Shown: one piece after another, positions 34,376 through 43,216 of the stretch | Position numbering within the stretch: position 1 is the first letter of the stretch | Layout: the number at the start of each line of letters is the position of its first letter | Source: Streptomyces longwoodensis | Lineage (GTDB): Bacteria > Actinomycetota > Actinomycetes > Streptomycetales > Streptomycetaceae | NCBI RefSeq assembly: GCF_001514125.1 | Contig: NZ_KQ948558.1 | Location: 186,001-250,000 of the forward strand | Direction: 5' to 3' | DNA length: 64,000 bases | The notes under the pieces: model-generated | The model's input: the letters and a program-made list of their open reading frames with translations, nothing else | Database searches by the model: none | Told to the model about the DNA's origin: nothing | Position numbers and translations under genes: made by a program

Positions 34376-35344
34376 ATGGAGAAGGTGACGTTGTCGGCCT
34401 GGCCGACCCCGATGGAGGCCGCGCCCCGGCTCGCCGCGGAGATCGGTCTCGCCCCGGACGACCTGTGGATCAAGCGCGACGACCTGACCGGCCTCGGCGG
34501 CGGGGGCAACAAGGTCCGCAAGCTGGAGTGGCTGGTCGCCGACGCCCTGCGGTGCGGCGCCGACACCCTGGTCACCACCGGCGGCCCGCAGAGCAACCAC
34601 GCCCGGCTCACTGCGGCCGCGGGAGCCCGGGCGGGCCTGGACGTCGTGCTGGTGATGCCGGCGGCCGGCCGGCCCGACCGGCCCGGGGGCAACCTGCTCC
34701 TGGACGCCGCCCTCGCCGCCCGGATCGTGTGGGCCGAGGCCGCCGGACCCGCCGAGCTGACCGCGCACGCGGAGACGACGTGCGCCGCGCTGCGCGACGG
34801 CGGCGCCGTGCCGTACCTGGTGCCGTTCGGCGGCTCCTCGGCCCTGGGGGCCCGCGGCTACCGCGAGGCGGGCGCGGAGATCCTCGCCCAGCAGCCCGGC
34901 GTACGGCACGTCGTCACCGCGCTGGGCTCGGGCGGCACGATGGCCGGCCTGGTCGCCGCGCTGGGCGCCGACCGCGTCCTGGGCGTCGACGTCGGCGCGC
35001 TCCCCGACCCCGCGACCGTCGCCGCCGCCTTCGCCTCCGAACTCACCGGCCAGGAGGTGACGGCGGACCGGCTGCGGGTGCGGGGCGAGCAGGTGGGCAC
35101 GGCGTACGGCGTGCTGCACGAACCCGTCCTGGAGGCCATCACCACCGTGGCGCGCGCCGAGGGCGTCGTCCTGGACCCGGTGTACACCGGACGGGCCGCC
35201 GCGGGCCTGGTGGCCGCCGTGCGCGACGGCACGATCCGGCCCGGCGAGCGCACCGTGCTGCTGCACACCGGCGGCCTGCCGGGCCTGTTCGGTCACGCCG
35301 AGGCGGCGGACCGCCTCGGCCGGATGCTGCTCAGCGGGCCCTGA
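34376..35344 (+). CDS. PLP-dependent D-cysteine desulfhydrase/ACC deaminase family enzyme
   Basis: 322 aa, fold type II PLP enzyme. PTPMEAAPRLAAEIG opens the fold, the PLP lysine is in GGGGNKVRKLEWL near residue 45, TTGGPQSNHARLTAAAGA is the substrate loop, and ALGSGGTMAGLVAAL binds phosphate. VYTGRAAAGLV and HTGGLPGLFG are shared by D-cysteine desulfhydrases and ACC deaminases. I cannot separate these two on sequence alone. ATG 34376 follows GGGAAGGGA. There is a 256-bp gap upstream with no gene and no clear promoter. Confidence 0.87.
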   Translation: MEKVTLSAWPTPMEAAPRLAAEIGLAPDDLWIKRDDLTGLGGGGNKVRKLEWLVADALRCGADTLVTTGGPQSNHARLTAAAGARAGLDVVLVMPAAGRPDRPGGNLLLDAALAARIVWAEAAGPAELTAHAETTCAALRDGGAVPYLVPFGGSSALGARGYREAGAEILAQQPGVRHVVTALGSGGTMAGLVAALGADRVLGVDVGALPDPATVAAAFASELTGQEVTADRLRVRGEQVGTAYGVLHEPVLEAITTVARAEGVVLDPVYTGRAAAGLVAAVRDGTIRPGERTVLLHTGGLPGLFGHAEAADRLGRMLLSGP

Positions 35345-35396
35345 CCCGTCGGAGGTACCCGTCCGGGGCACCCCTCCGGGTCCGTCCGGCCCGGCG

Positions 35397-35819
35397 TCAG
35401 GTGGACGCCTGGCCGCTGTCGCGGTGCGCGCCCCAGCCGTGCCAGCGCTCGACCTCGATCCAGGTGCTGTACCGGGTACGGACGCGGTCCGGGTACGGCT
35501 TGCCGGTGTAGTGGGTGGAGATGCGGTCGATGTCGCCCCGTCCCTCGTCCTCGTACATCTCGACGACCCGGCCGATGAGCGTGACGTGGGTGTACCAGTC
35601 GTCCCCGTCGAGGACGGTCAGGGTGACCCGCGGGTCGCGGCGCAGGTGCTTCAGGCGGACCCTGCCCTCGTCGAGGCTCAGCAGCACCCGGCCGTCCTCC
35701 CACACGTACCAGGTGGGGGTCGACACCGGGGCGCCGTCCGAGCGCAGCGTGGCCATCACGGCCGGGTTGGGGCGGCGCAGCAGGTCCTGGGCGTCGTCGG
35801 GGAGGGGCGGCTTGGACAT
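35397..35819 (-). CDS. PPOX-class flavin/F420-dependent oxidoreductase
   Basis: 140 aa split-barrel protein of the pyridoxamine 5'-phosphate oxidase-like family. It begins LLRRPNPAVMATLRSDGAPV, then TPTWYVWEDGRVLLS, RVRLKHLRRDPRVTLTVLD and a WIEVERWHGWG end. Actinobacterial members of this length commonly use F420; the cofactor is not proven here. ATG 35819 has GGAG six bases upstream; the open frame extends to 35885 but without a ribosome site. It converges on the PLP enzyme across a 52-bp gap with a weak hairpin (35357-35381). Confidence 0.87.
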   Translation of the reverse strand: MSKPPLPDDAQDLLRRPNPAVMATLRSDGAPVSTPTWYVWEDGRVLLSLDEGRVRLKHLRRDPRVTLTVLDGDDWYTHVTLIGRVVEMYEDEGRGDIDRISTHYTGKPYPDRVRTRYSTWIEVERWHGWGAHRDSGQAST

Positions 35820-35942
35820 GGAGTCTCCGTTTCCGTCGGGAGTCGTACCAGCCGACCGGGTACACCCCTCGAGGGTGTCGCACACCCCGGTTCCCCGCCC
35901 GTCCGGATCATGCGGCCGACGAAGAGGCGCGGCCGGCCGTGC

Positions 35943-36830
35943 TCACGGCCTGACCATGCGGTCCTGCTCGGTCAGCGGGCTCCCGCCGTACCAGGGCAGG
36001 ACCTCGCCGAAGCGGACCAGTCGGCCGTACAGGGCCGGGTCGGCGCCCTCCGCGAAGACCAGGTCGAGGACCGCCTCGGCGGCGCGCGCGGGCGTCTGGG
36101 CCTGGCTGTAGTCGCTGAACCAGGGGCGCGAGGTGGCCGTGTCCACCATGCCGGGGCACACGGCCGCGACGAGCGTCCCGCTGGCCAGGTCCCGCGCACG
36201 GCGCTCCGCGGCGACCGCGCGGACGGCCGCGACCTGCGCCACCTTCGAGGGCACGTTCAGCCACACAGGCCAGCCGGCCTCGGTCGCGGTGCCCTGGTGG
36301 ACGGCGGCGCGCCAGGACTCGACGGCCTGCTCGACCTGGTCGAGGCCCACGCCGTCGAACAGGGGGTGCAGCCGCGGATCGAGGTGGCCGAGGGTGCCGA
36401 GGCCGCTGGCCACGACGAGCAGCCGTCCACCCGGCCGCAGCACGGGGCCGAAGGCACGCAGCACGGCGTGCGTGGCGGTGTTGGAGACGTCGATGAACTC
36501 GTCCGCGCGCTCCGCCTGCGACTCGTCCGGAAGCACCCGGGCGACCGCGTTGGAGAGGACGACGTCGACGCCTCCGTGCCGTTCCTCCAGTTCGGCGGCG
36601 AGACGGGCGATGGCCGCGGTGTCGGTGACGTCCAGGACCCGGCCCTCGACCCGGGCCCGGGTGCCGGGCAGCCGGGCGACCTCCTCGGCGGCGAGCCCGA
36701 CCCGCTCGGGGTCGCGGCCGGTCAGCAGGACCAGGTCGGCCGGGGTCATCCGGGCGGCCAGCCCTTCGACGAGGGCGCGGCCGAGTCCCTGGTTGGCGCC
36801 CGTGACGAGCGCGGTGCGAGAAGCGTTCAT
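35943..36830 (-). CDS. SDR family protein, carbonyl-reductase-like, lacking the catalytic Tyr
   Basis: 295 aa. The cofactor motif TGANQGLGRA is at residues 10-19, followed by LTGRD, LDVTD and VLSNAVA. Ser142 in VVASGLGTLGHL and Lys196 in NVPSKVAQ are present with the long CBR1-like spacing, but the position of the catalytic tyrosine (four before Lys) is Asn192. The enzyme may therefore be inactive as a dehydrogenase or use another residue. ATG 36830 is the natural start. It is divergent from a LysR gene with a 71-bp gap, and is the likely target of that regulator. Confidence 0.82.
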   Translation of the reverse strand: MNASRTALVTGANQGLGRALVEGLAARMTPADLVLLTGRDPERVGLAAEEVARLPGTRARVEGRVLDVTDTAAIARLAAELEERHGGVDVVLSNAVARVLPDESQAERADEFIDVSNTATHAVLRAFGPVLRPGGRLLVVASGLGTLGHLDPRLHPLFDGVGLDQVEQAVESWRAAVHQGTATEAGWPVWLNVPSKVAQVAAVRAVAAERRARDLASGTLVAAVCPGMVDTATSRPWFSDYSQAQTPARAAEAVLDLVFAEGADPALYGRLVRFGEVLPWYGGSPLTEQDRMVRP

Positions 36831-36901
36831 GCCTGCCACGCTAGGAACCGCGCAGCCATGCGTCCAACGAGAGTTCGGCACGGGTAGCATGCGAAAACGT
36901 C

Positions 36902-37831
36902 ATGGACTTCACCGATGTCTCGCTCACCGCGCTGCGCGTCTTCCGCGCCGTGGCCGACCGGGGGACCTTCACCGCCGCCGCCGCGGCCCTGGGCTACACC
37001 CAGTCCGCGGTCTCCCGGCAGATCGCCGCGATCGAACGCGCGGCGGGCGCGGAGCTGCTGGAGCGGCGGCGCGACGGGGTACGGCTGACCGCGGCCGGCC
37101 GGCTCGTGCTGCGGCGGGCCACGGTCGTGCTCGACGAGATCGACGCGGCTGCGCGGGAGCTGTCCGGCCTGCCCGGGCAGACCGGCACCGTCCGGCTGGG
37201 CTGGTTCCCGAGCGCCGGGGCCGTCCTGGTGCCGCGCGCCCTCGCCGCGCTGCGCGCCACCGATCCCGACCTGCACGTCGTCGGCCGGGAGGGCACCACG
37301 CCGGCGCTGGTACGCGCCCTGCGCGCCGGCAGCGTCGACCTGGCCCTGCTCGCGTCGGCCCCGCCGTTCCGCCCGCCCGACACCGAGTCACCGGCGCTGG
37401 TCCTGACGACGCTCACCGAGCGGCCGCTGCACGTGGCCGTGCCCGCTGACCATCCCCTGGCCCGGGGGGAGTTCGTCGACGTGGCGGACCTGCGCGGGCA
37501 GCGCTGGATCACCAGTTCCCCCTCGGGCGAGGACCGGCTCATGGGGGTGTGGCCGGGCCTGGACGAGCGGCCGGAGATCGCCCACACGGCGCGCGACTGG
37601 CTCGCCAAGCTCCAGTTGGTCGCCGCGGGCTGCGGACTGACCACGGTGCCCGCCGCCCTCGCCCCGGCCGCTCCCGAGGGCGTCCGTGTCCTGCCCGTGC
37701 GCGGCGGCCCCCAGGAGCAGCGGCGCCTGCTGCTGGCCCGCCTCCCCCTGGAACCGCCCGAGCCGGTCATCCGCCTGGCGGCGGCCCTGCGCGCGACGGC
37801 CCTCGACCTGGACACACCGGCCGGCCCGTGA
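36902..37831 (+). CDS. LysR family transcriptional regulator
   Basis: 309 aa. The N-terminal winged helix is typical (LTALRVFRAVADRGTFTAAA, QSAVSRQIAAIERAAGAELL), and the rest is a periplasmic-binding-like effector domain starting near residue 95 (GTVRLGWFPSAGAVLVPRAL). It lies head-to-head with the SDR gene at 35943, the standard LysR layout. The effector is unknown. No clear T-N11-A box could be fixed in the 71-bp gap. Confidence 0.92.
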   Translation: MDFTDVSLTALRVFRAVADRGTFTAAAAALGYTQSAVSRQIAAIERAAGAELLERRRDGVRLTAAGRLVLRRATVVLDEIDAAARELSGLPGQTGTVRLGWFPSAGAVLVPRALAALRATDPDLHVVGREGTTPALVRALRAGSVDLALLASAPPFRPPDTESPALVLTTLTERPLHVAVPADHPLARGEFVDVADLRGQRWITSSPSGEDRLMGVWPGLDERPEIAHTARDWLAKLQLVAAGCGLTTVPAALAPAAPEGVRVLPVRGGPQEQRRLLLARLPLEPPEPVIRLAAALRATALDLDTPAGP

Positions 37832-37855
37832 GGGGGCCCGCCGGCGCAGGCACCC

Positions 37856-38791
37856 TCACTGGCCCCCGAGCCCCGTCGTGGCCACCGACTTCACGATCTG
37901 ACGCTGGAAGAAGAGGAAGACCACGACCAGGGGCAGGGCGGCCAGGACCGCTGAGGCCATCGTCTGGGCGTACGGGATGCCGTACGCGTCCTTCACCGAC
38001 GTGATGCCGACCGGGAGGGTCATCAGGGCGGGGTCGGACGTGGAGACGAAGGGCCACAGGAAGTTGTTCCAGGCGCCGATGAACACGAAGATCGCGACGG
38101 CGGCGAGCATGGGGCGGGACAGCGGGAGCAGGACCGACCAGAAGATGCGCCAGTGGCCGGCGCCGTCGATGCGGGCGGCCTCCTCCAGTTCGCGGGGCAG
38201 CGAGTCGAAGTGCTTCTTCAGGATGAACACCATCACCGGCGCCACCGTCTGCGGCAGGATGACCGCCGCGTAGGTGTCGACCAGGTGCAGGGTGAGCATC
38301 TGCCGGAACCACGGCACGATGAGGATCTGCGGCGGCACCAGCACCGCGGCCACGGTCAGCGCGAACAGCACCCGCCGTCCCGCGAACAGCGTGCGGGAGA
38401 AGGCGTACCCGGCCATGGCGGACACCAGCACGGTGACCACGGTGACGGCCGCGGCGATCAGGAAGCTGTTCAGCATCCACAGCGGCAGGTCGCCCCGCTC
38501 CCACACGGTGCTGAACCCCTTCAGCGTCAGCCCGTGCCGCGGCCACAGCCAGTGGTCCGGGTCGCTGGCGTCCTGCTCGGACTTGAAGGCGGTCAGCACG
38601 GCCCACAGCATCGGCACCAGCCAGACCAGCGCCAGGACCGCGAGGACGGCGAGCGCCGGCACGCGCGCGAGGCGGCTGTCGCCGAGGACGTGGTGGTTGC
38701 CGCGCAGCCGGCCGCGCGCCGGCGCCGGACGCGCGGCCCGTGGGACGCGGGGGGCGGAGGACGTGCGGAGGGGCAGGTCGGTGGACGTCAT
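37856..38791 (-). CDS. Carbohydrate ABC transporter permease (MalG type)
   Basis: 311 aa with six membrane helices after a 40-residue basic N-terminus. The EAA loop that contacts the ATPase reads ELEEAARIDGAGHWRIFWSV near residue 210. It is the third gene of a binding protein-permease-permease operon, starting 1 bp after the first permease. No ATPase gene is next to it; in Streptomyces the shared ATPase MsiK usually serves such importers, so that is likely here too (inference). Confidence 0.92.
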   Translation of the reverse strand: MTSTDLPLRTSSAPRVPRAARPAPARGRLRGNHHVLGDSRLARVPALAVLAVLALVWLVPMLWAVLTAFKSEQDASDPDHWLWPRHGLTLKGFSTVWERGDLPLWMLNSFLIAAAVTVVTVLVSAMAGYAFSRTLFAGRRVLFALTVAAVLVPPQILIVPWFRQMLTLHLVDTYAAVILPQTVAPVMVFILKKHFDSLPRELEEAARIDGAGHWRIFWSVLLPLSRPMLAAVAIFVFIGAWNNFLWPFVSTSDPALMTLPVGITSVKDAYGIPYAQTMASAVLAALPLVVVFLFFQRQIVKSVATTGLGGQ

Positions 38792-38792
38792 G

Positions 38793-39698
38793 TCACTTCT
38801 CCCGGCGGCGGAGGGCGGCGTACTGGGCCGCGGAGGCGAGCAGGACGAGGGCGAAGAAGACGTAGCTGATGGCGGAGGCGTAGCCGAGCCGGTAGCCGGT
38901 GAAGCCGACGTCGTAGACGTACTCGACGACCGGCCGGGTCGAGCCGTTGGGGCCGCCCTTGGTGAGCAGGTAGATCTGGTCGAACACCTTCAGCGAGGCG
39001 AGGACCTGGAGCACCGTGACGACCACGGTGATCCGGCTGAGCTGGGGCAGGGTGATCGACCGCAGCCGCCGCCAGGCGCCGGCCCCGTCGATGGCGGCCG
39101 CCTCGTACAGGTGGTCCGGCAGGGCCTGCAGGGCGGCCAGGTAGAGCAGGAAGTTGAAGCCGACCGTCCACCACAGGGTGGTCAGGGCGACCGCCCACAT
39201 CGCCACCGACTCGTCGCTGAGCCAGCCGACGGGCCCGATCCCGACGATGTCGAGGAGGTGGTTGAGCAGGCCCAGGTCGGGCTGGTACAGCCAGATCCAC
39301 AGCAGGCTCACCACGCCGACGGGCAGCAGGTAGGGCGCGAAGAAGGCGAGCCGCCACACCCACTGGCCGGGCAGCCCGGTGTGCACGAGCAGGGCCATGC
39401 CGAGGGCGACCACGACCAGCGGGACCGTCGACAGCACGGTGAACCAGACGGTGTGCCCGAGGGCACGCCACATCTCGGCGTCCTGGAAGGCCTCGGTGAA
39501 GTTGTCCAGGCCGACGAAGCCGGGGGTGTGGGCCGACAGCGAGGTGTCGGTCAGGCTCATCCACAGGCCCTGGACCAGCGGCCAGACCATGAAGAGGGCG
39601 AACAGGACGAGGAAGGGGAGCGCGAACAGCAGACCCGGGGGGAGCAGCCGGCGCACCGACGGGGCCCCGGAGCGGGGCGAGGCGTGGGGAGAGGACAT
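38793..39698 (-). CDS. Carbohydrate ABC transporter permease (MalF type)
   Basis: 301 aa, six membrane helices. It begins PPGLLFALPFLVLFALFMVW, and the EAA loop YEAAAIDGAGAWRRLRSITL is near residue 205. QIYLLTKGGPNGSTRPVVEY is a common signature of sugar MalF-type permeases. ATG 39698 follows AGGAGG. It is co-transcribed with the binding protein gene upstream (34 bp gap) and the second permease. Confidence 0.92.
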   Translation of the reverse strand: MSSPHASPRSGAPSVRRLLPPGLLFALPFLVLFALFMVWPLVQGLWMSLTDTSLSAHTPGFVGLDNFTEAFQDAEMWRALGHTVWFTVLSTVPLVVVALGMALLVHTGLPGQWVWRLAFFAPYLLPVGVVSLLWIWLYQPDLGLLNHLLDIVGIGPVGWLSDESVAMWAVALTTLWWTVGFNFLLYLAALQALPDHLYEAAAIDGAGAWRRLRSITLPQLSRITVVVTVLQVLASLKVFDQIYLLTKGGPNGSTRPVVEYVYDVGFTGYRLGYASAISYVFFALVLLASAAQYAALRRREK

Positions 39699-39732
39699 CG
39701 TCGTTCCTCCTGCGCGGAAGGTCGTGGCCGGG

Positions 39733-41076
39733 TCAGGCCGGGCTGGGCTGGGACAGGAAGGTGTTGAGGCGCCGCACCATCGCGCGCGCCGCGCGGTCGG
39801 GCGAGAGCCCGTCGAGGAGTGCCTGCTGGAGGACCTGGGACATGGAGTTCTGGAAGTCGGAGCCCGCGCCGGCGAACCACACCGCCGGGTCCAGGACGAC
39901 GTGCTGCTGGGCCTGGACGTAGTGGGACTGCGGCTGGAGCGCGGCGTAGGCCTTGGTGCGGGTGACCGGGCCGTAGGCGGGGATGTGCCCGGCGGTGGCC
40001 CAGATCTGGCCCGCCTTCAGCAGCGCGGCCACGGCCCGGTGGGTGCGGCGGCGGCGCCCGGGGTCGGGGTCGGGGTGGTGCGGCAGGACGAAGGAGTGCG
40101 AGTCGGCGTACACGGCGGGGGTGCCGAACACGGTCGGGAAGGGTGCCGCGCCGATCTGGGGGTCGGCCGTGCGGAAGGTGCCCAGTTCCCATTCGCCGGA
40201 GAGGATCATCGCGGTCTGCCGGTTGGCGAAGGCGGCGATCGCGGCGGCGTAGTCGAGGCGCCTGGGGTTGACCCGCCCGTCGACGATCTTCGCCATGAAG
40301 CCGATGACCTCGGCCATGCGGTCGACGTCGACCTCGGCGGGCCCGCCCTCCGGCAGGTCGAACCGGCCGCCGGTCTGCCGGTACAGCCCGTAGAACAGCC
40401 GCCAGCCCTGCGCGGTGTCGGTGACGTAGCCGAAGGCGATGCCCTGCTCGCCGGAGGCCCTGGCCAGTTCGCGGCCGGCGGCGAGGAAGGCGTCCGGGGA
40501 GGAGAACGCCTCGGTGTCGAGGCTGCCGTCGGCCGTGAGCAGCCCGGCCTTGCGGGCCGGTTCGGGGTGGTAGAAGACGATGAACGGGTGGGTGTCCAGC
40601 GGCACGGCGTAGGTCTTGCCCCGGTACCGGGTGCGGTCCCGGACGGCCCGGGTGAAGGATTCCTCGGTGACGCCGTACTCGGCGAGCACGTCGAGGTCCC
40701 AGGGGTCCAGCAGCCCGGTGGGCGCGTAGCCGGCGAGCCGGGACATGTGCGCGACGGCGACGTCGGGGCCGCGCCCGCCGGCCGAGGCCATGGCGAGCTT
40801 GGTGTAGTAGGGGGTGCCCCACTCCAGGACGGTGCGCTCGATGCGGCTGCCCGGCATGTCGGGCCGGGCGGCCTCGACCATGTCGTTGAGCAGGCCGCCG
40901 TCGGCGCCGCTGAAGAGGTCCCACAGGCGGACGGTCGAAGTGTCCGCGGCCTGGGCGGAGCCGCAGCCGCTGAGTGCTCCGCCGCCGAGGACCACCGCCC
41001 CGGAGGCGAGTCCGGCGGCGAGCAGCCGGCGGCGTGTGGGGCCCCGGTTCTCCCTGGTGTCCGGCCGGTCGGTCAT
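39733..41076 (-). CDS. Sugar ABC transporter substrate-binding lipoprotein
   Basis: 447 aa extracytoplasmic solute-binding protein of the family 1 type. Residues 1-40 are a signal with twin arginines (TRRRLLAAGLASG) and a lipobox LSGC, so it is probably a Tat-exported lipoprotein. Typical motifs follow: VRLWDLFSGADGG, GRGPDVAVAHMSRL, GKTYAVPLDTHPFIVFYH and MILSGEWELG. ATG 41076 has GGAAGGAG upstream. It leads the importer operon, with a LacI-type operator at 41150-41166, 74 bp before the start. Proximity to two GH2 enzymes suggests a beta-linked oligosaccharide ligand. Confidence 0.92.
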   Translation of the reverse strand: MTDRPDTRENRGPTRRRLLAAGLASGAVVLGGGALSGCGSAQAADTSTVRLWDLFSGADGGLLNDMVEAARPDMPGSRIERTVLEWGTPYYTKLAMASAGGRGPDVAVAHMSRLAGYAPTGLLDPWDLDVLAEYGVTEESFTRAVRDRTRYRGKTYAVPLDTHPFIVFYHPEPARKAGLLTADGSLDTEAFSSPDAFLAAGRELARASGEQGIAFGYVTDTAQGWRLFYGLYRQTGGRFDLPEGGPAEVDVDRMAEVIGFMAKIVDGRVNPRRLDYAAAIAAFANRQTAMILSGEWELGTFRTADPQIGAAPFPTVFGTPAVYADSHSFVLPHHPDPDPGRRRRTHRAVAALLKAGQIWATAGHIPAYGPVTRTKAYAALQPQSHYVQAQQHVVLDPAVWFAGAGSDFQNSMSQVLQQALLDGLSPDRAARAMVRRLNTFLSQPSPA

Positions 41077-41149
41077 ACGGCTCCTTCCCTGACCCGGGTG
41101 GTGCGGCCGGGCGCGTTCCCGCGCCGCCCGTGACCGGACCACCCTCTCA

Positions 41150-41166
41150 TCTACATCGTTGTAAAG
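41150..41166. promoter_or_regulatory. LacI-type operator copy 1, before the ABC importer
   Basis: TCTACATCGTTGTAAAG. Arms TACA and TGTA match the perfect palindrome at 43118-43134. It sits in the 163-bp gap between the GH2 stop and the binding-protein start, so the importer has its own promoter under the same control. Confidence 0.75.
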
Positions 41167-41239
41167 CGTGCCTGGAAGTGTCTGGAAGCATGCGGTCCGG
41201 ACGAGGGGGGCCGGACGGGTGCGGTCGTGCGCGGAGAGG

Positions 41240-43063
41240 TCAGTCGCGCTCGTAGGCCGCCGGGCGGGTCTGGGCGCGCCGGATCCGCTCGATGTCGAGC
41301 TTCACGGAGCGGTCGAAGCGGTAGAGCCCGTTCTGCTCCTGGAAGACGTCGGTGAGCTGGGTGTAGCAGTAGCCGAACATGTCCGGGTCGTCGAGCAGCA
41401 CGCCGGTCAGTCCTTCGAACCGGGTGAGGAACTCCTCCTCGGTGCGCGGGCGTTCGCCGTAGCCCCAGGAGGCGTCCGCCTCGTTGCCGGACGCCCGGGC
41501 GGCCTCCTGCGGGTCCCACCAGATGCCGCCGAACTCGCTGCAGAAGTACGGCTGTCCGCGGTACGGCACCGACCAGGGGCGCCCGTCGGGGGCCGCGTTG
41601 ACGTAGGGCCTGCCCTCGGCGAGGCCGGACATCGTCTTGGCGAAGGCGGCCGGGTCCTGCTCGTAGCAGTGGGAGTCGTACACGTCCGTCTCCGGGACGC
41701 GGTGCGCGTAGCCGGAGGCGTCGATGACGGGCCGGGTGGGGTCGGCCCGCTTGGTGGCCAGGAACATCGCCCGGGTGACGTCGTCGAGTTGGGTGATGCG
41801 GTCGTGCAGGTGCTGGTACGTCTCGTTGAGCGGGCACCAGCCGACGATCGAGGGGTGCGAGTAGTCGCGCTCCACGGCTTCCAGCCACTCGGCGACGTAA
41901 CTGGCGTCCGGGCGCTGGTTGTCGTCCCGCTCGCCGGTCTCGCAGCCCCAGTCGCCGAACTCGCCCCAGACCAGGTAGCCCAGGCGGTCGGCGTGGTAGA
42001 GGTAGCGCTCCTCGAACACCTTCTGGTGCAGGCGGGCGCCGTTGAACCCGGCGGCCAGCCCGAGTTCGATGTCCCGCACCAGGGCCTCGTCGCTCGGGGC
42101 GGTCATCAGGCTCTCGGGCCAGTAGCCCTGGTCCAGCACCAGCCGCTGGAAGACCGGGCGCCCGTTGATCAGGACGCTCCTGCCCCGGACCGCCACCGAG
42201 CGCAGACCGGCGTAGGAGTCGGCCGCGTCGACGACCGTGCCGTCGGCGTCCAGGACCTCCAGGCGCAGCCCGTACAGGTGCGGGTCCTCCGGCGCCCAGA
42301 GGCGCACCCGGTCCTCGGGCACGGTGAGCACGAGCCGGGGTGCCAGGTCGAGGTCGGCACGCGTCGCGGCGGCGGTGACCTCCCCCGACGCGTCGCTGAG
42401 CACGGCGCGCACCCGGTGGCCGGGCAGGTTGGCGGTGAGCGGCAGCTCCAGGAAGAAGCTGCCCGAGGCGACGTCCGGGGTGATGCGGGGCCGCTTCAGG
42501 GCGACGGAGCGGGGCACGGGCTCCATCCACACCGTCTGCCAGATGCCGGTGGTCCGGGTGTAGTGGCAGTGCGAGTTGGCGTACCAGGTGGCCTGCTTGC
42601 CGCGCGCCTGCGGGCCGTGCCGGCTGTCGCGGGCGCGGACCACGACCGTCGCCTCGGCGCCCGGTTCGGCGACGCCGTCCAGGTCGGCGGTGAAGGGGGT
42701 GAAGCCCCCGCGGTGGCGGGCCACTTCGACGCCGTTCACCCAGACCGTGGTGTCGTGGTCCACGGCCCCGAAGTGCAGCAGGACGCGGGAGCCGGCCCAG
42801 TCGGCGGGCACCGTCACGGTGCGCCTGTACCAGACCGCCTCCAGGAAGTCCGTGTCCCCGATCCCCGACAGGGCCGACTCGGGGCAGAAGGGCACGGTGA
42901 TGGTGTCCGCGAGCGGGCGCCCGGCCAGCCCGCGCTCCCGTCCGCTGTCGGAGCGGTCGGTCTCGAACTGCCAGGTGCCGTTCAGATTGAGCCACGCGTC
43001 GCGGACGAACTGGGGCCGGGGGTACTCGGGGCGCGGCAGGTCCGACGGGTGCGGGACGGGCAT
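41240..43063 (-). CDS. Intracellular glycoside hydrolase family 2 enzyme
   Basis: 607 aa without signal peptide. GH2 order: jelly-roll domain (YPRPQFVRDAWLNLNGTWQF; ALSGIGDTDFLEAVWYRR), immunoglobulin-like domain (about 205-300), then TIM barrel. The acid/base is Glu414 in CPLNETYQ and the nucleophile Glu510 in CSEFGG. The family includes beta-galactosidases, beta-glucuronidases and beta-mannosidases; I cannot fix the sugar. It probably cleaves the oligosaccharide brought in by the adjacent importer. It is divergent from the LacI gene, with the perfect operator at 43118 between them. Confidence 0.9.
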   Translation of the reverse strand: MPVPHPSDLPRPEYPRPQFVRDAWLNLNGTWQFETDRSDSGRERGLAGRPLADTITVPFCPESALSGIGDTDFLEAVWYRRTVTVPADWAGSRVLLHFGAVDHDTTVWVNGVEVARHRGGFTPFTADLDGVAEPGAEATVVVRARDSRHGPQARGKQATWYANSHCHYTRTTGIWQTVWMEPVPRSVALKRPRITPDVASGSFFLELPLTANLPGHRVRAVLSDASGEVTAAATRADLDLAPRLVLTVPEDRVRLWAPEDPHLYGLRLEVLDADGTVVDAADSYAGLRSVAVRGRSVLINGRPVFQRLVLDQGYWPESLMTAPSDEALVRDIELGLAAGFNGARLHQKVFEERYLYHADRLGYLVWGEFGDWGCETGERDDNQRPDASYVAEWLEAVERDYSHPSIVGWCPLNETYQHLHDRITQLDDVTRAMFLATKRADPTRPVIDASGYAHRVPETDVYDSHCYEQDPAAFAKTMSGLAEGRPYVNAAPDGRPWSVPYRGQPYFCSEFGGIWWDPQEAARASGNEADASWGYGERPRTEEEFLTRFEGLTGVLLDDPDMFGYCYTQLTDVFQEQNGLYRFDRSVKLDIERIRRAQTRPAAYERD

Positions 43064-43117
43064 GGGGCTCCTCGTGTTGCCTGGTGCGTTGCGGTGCGGG
43101 CCTATGGCACCACGCCG

Positions 43118-43134
43118 ATTACATCGATGTAAAT
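43118..43134. promoter_or_regulatory. LacI-type operator copy 2, perfect palindrome
   Basis: ATTACATCGATGTAAAT, with the core TTACATCGATGTAA (43119-43132) a perfect 14-bp palindrome and CG at its centre as in classical LacI/CcpA-type sites. It lies between the divergent GH2 (start 43063) and LacI (start 43217) genes, so it probably controls both. Confidence 0.8.
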
Positions 43135-43216
43135 ATGTCGGCGAGGGACAGGATCCGGCCGCAACCTTTTCGTGACAGTCGATAGGATCACGCCAGCTAC
43201 GAGAACGAGGAGGAGC

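Noticed and set aside
35357..35381. Hairpin between the PLP enzyme and PPOX genes
   Set aside because: ACCCG/CGGGT with inner GGGG-CA-CCCC has a mismatched stem and a two-base loop; too weak to list as a terminator.
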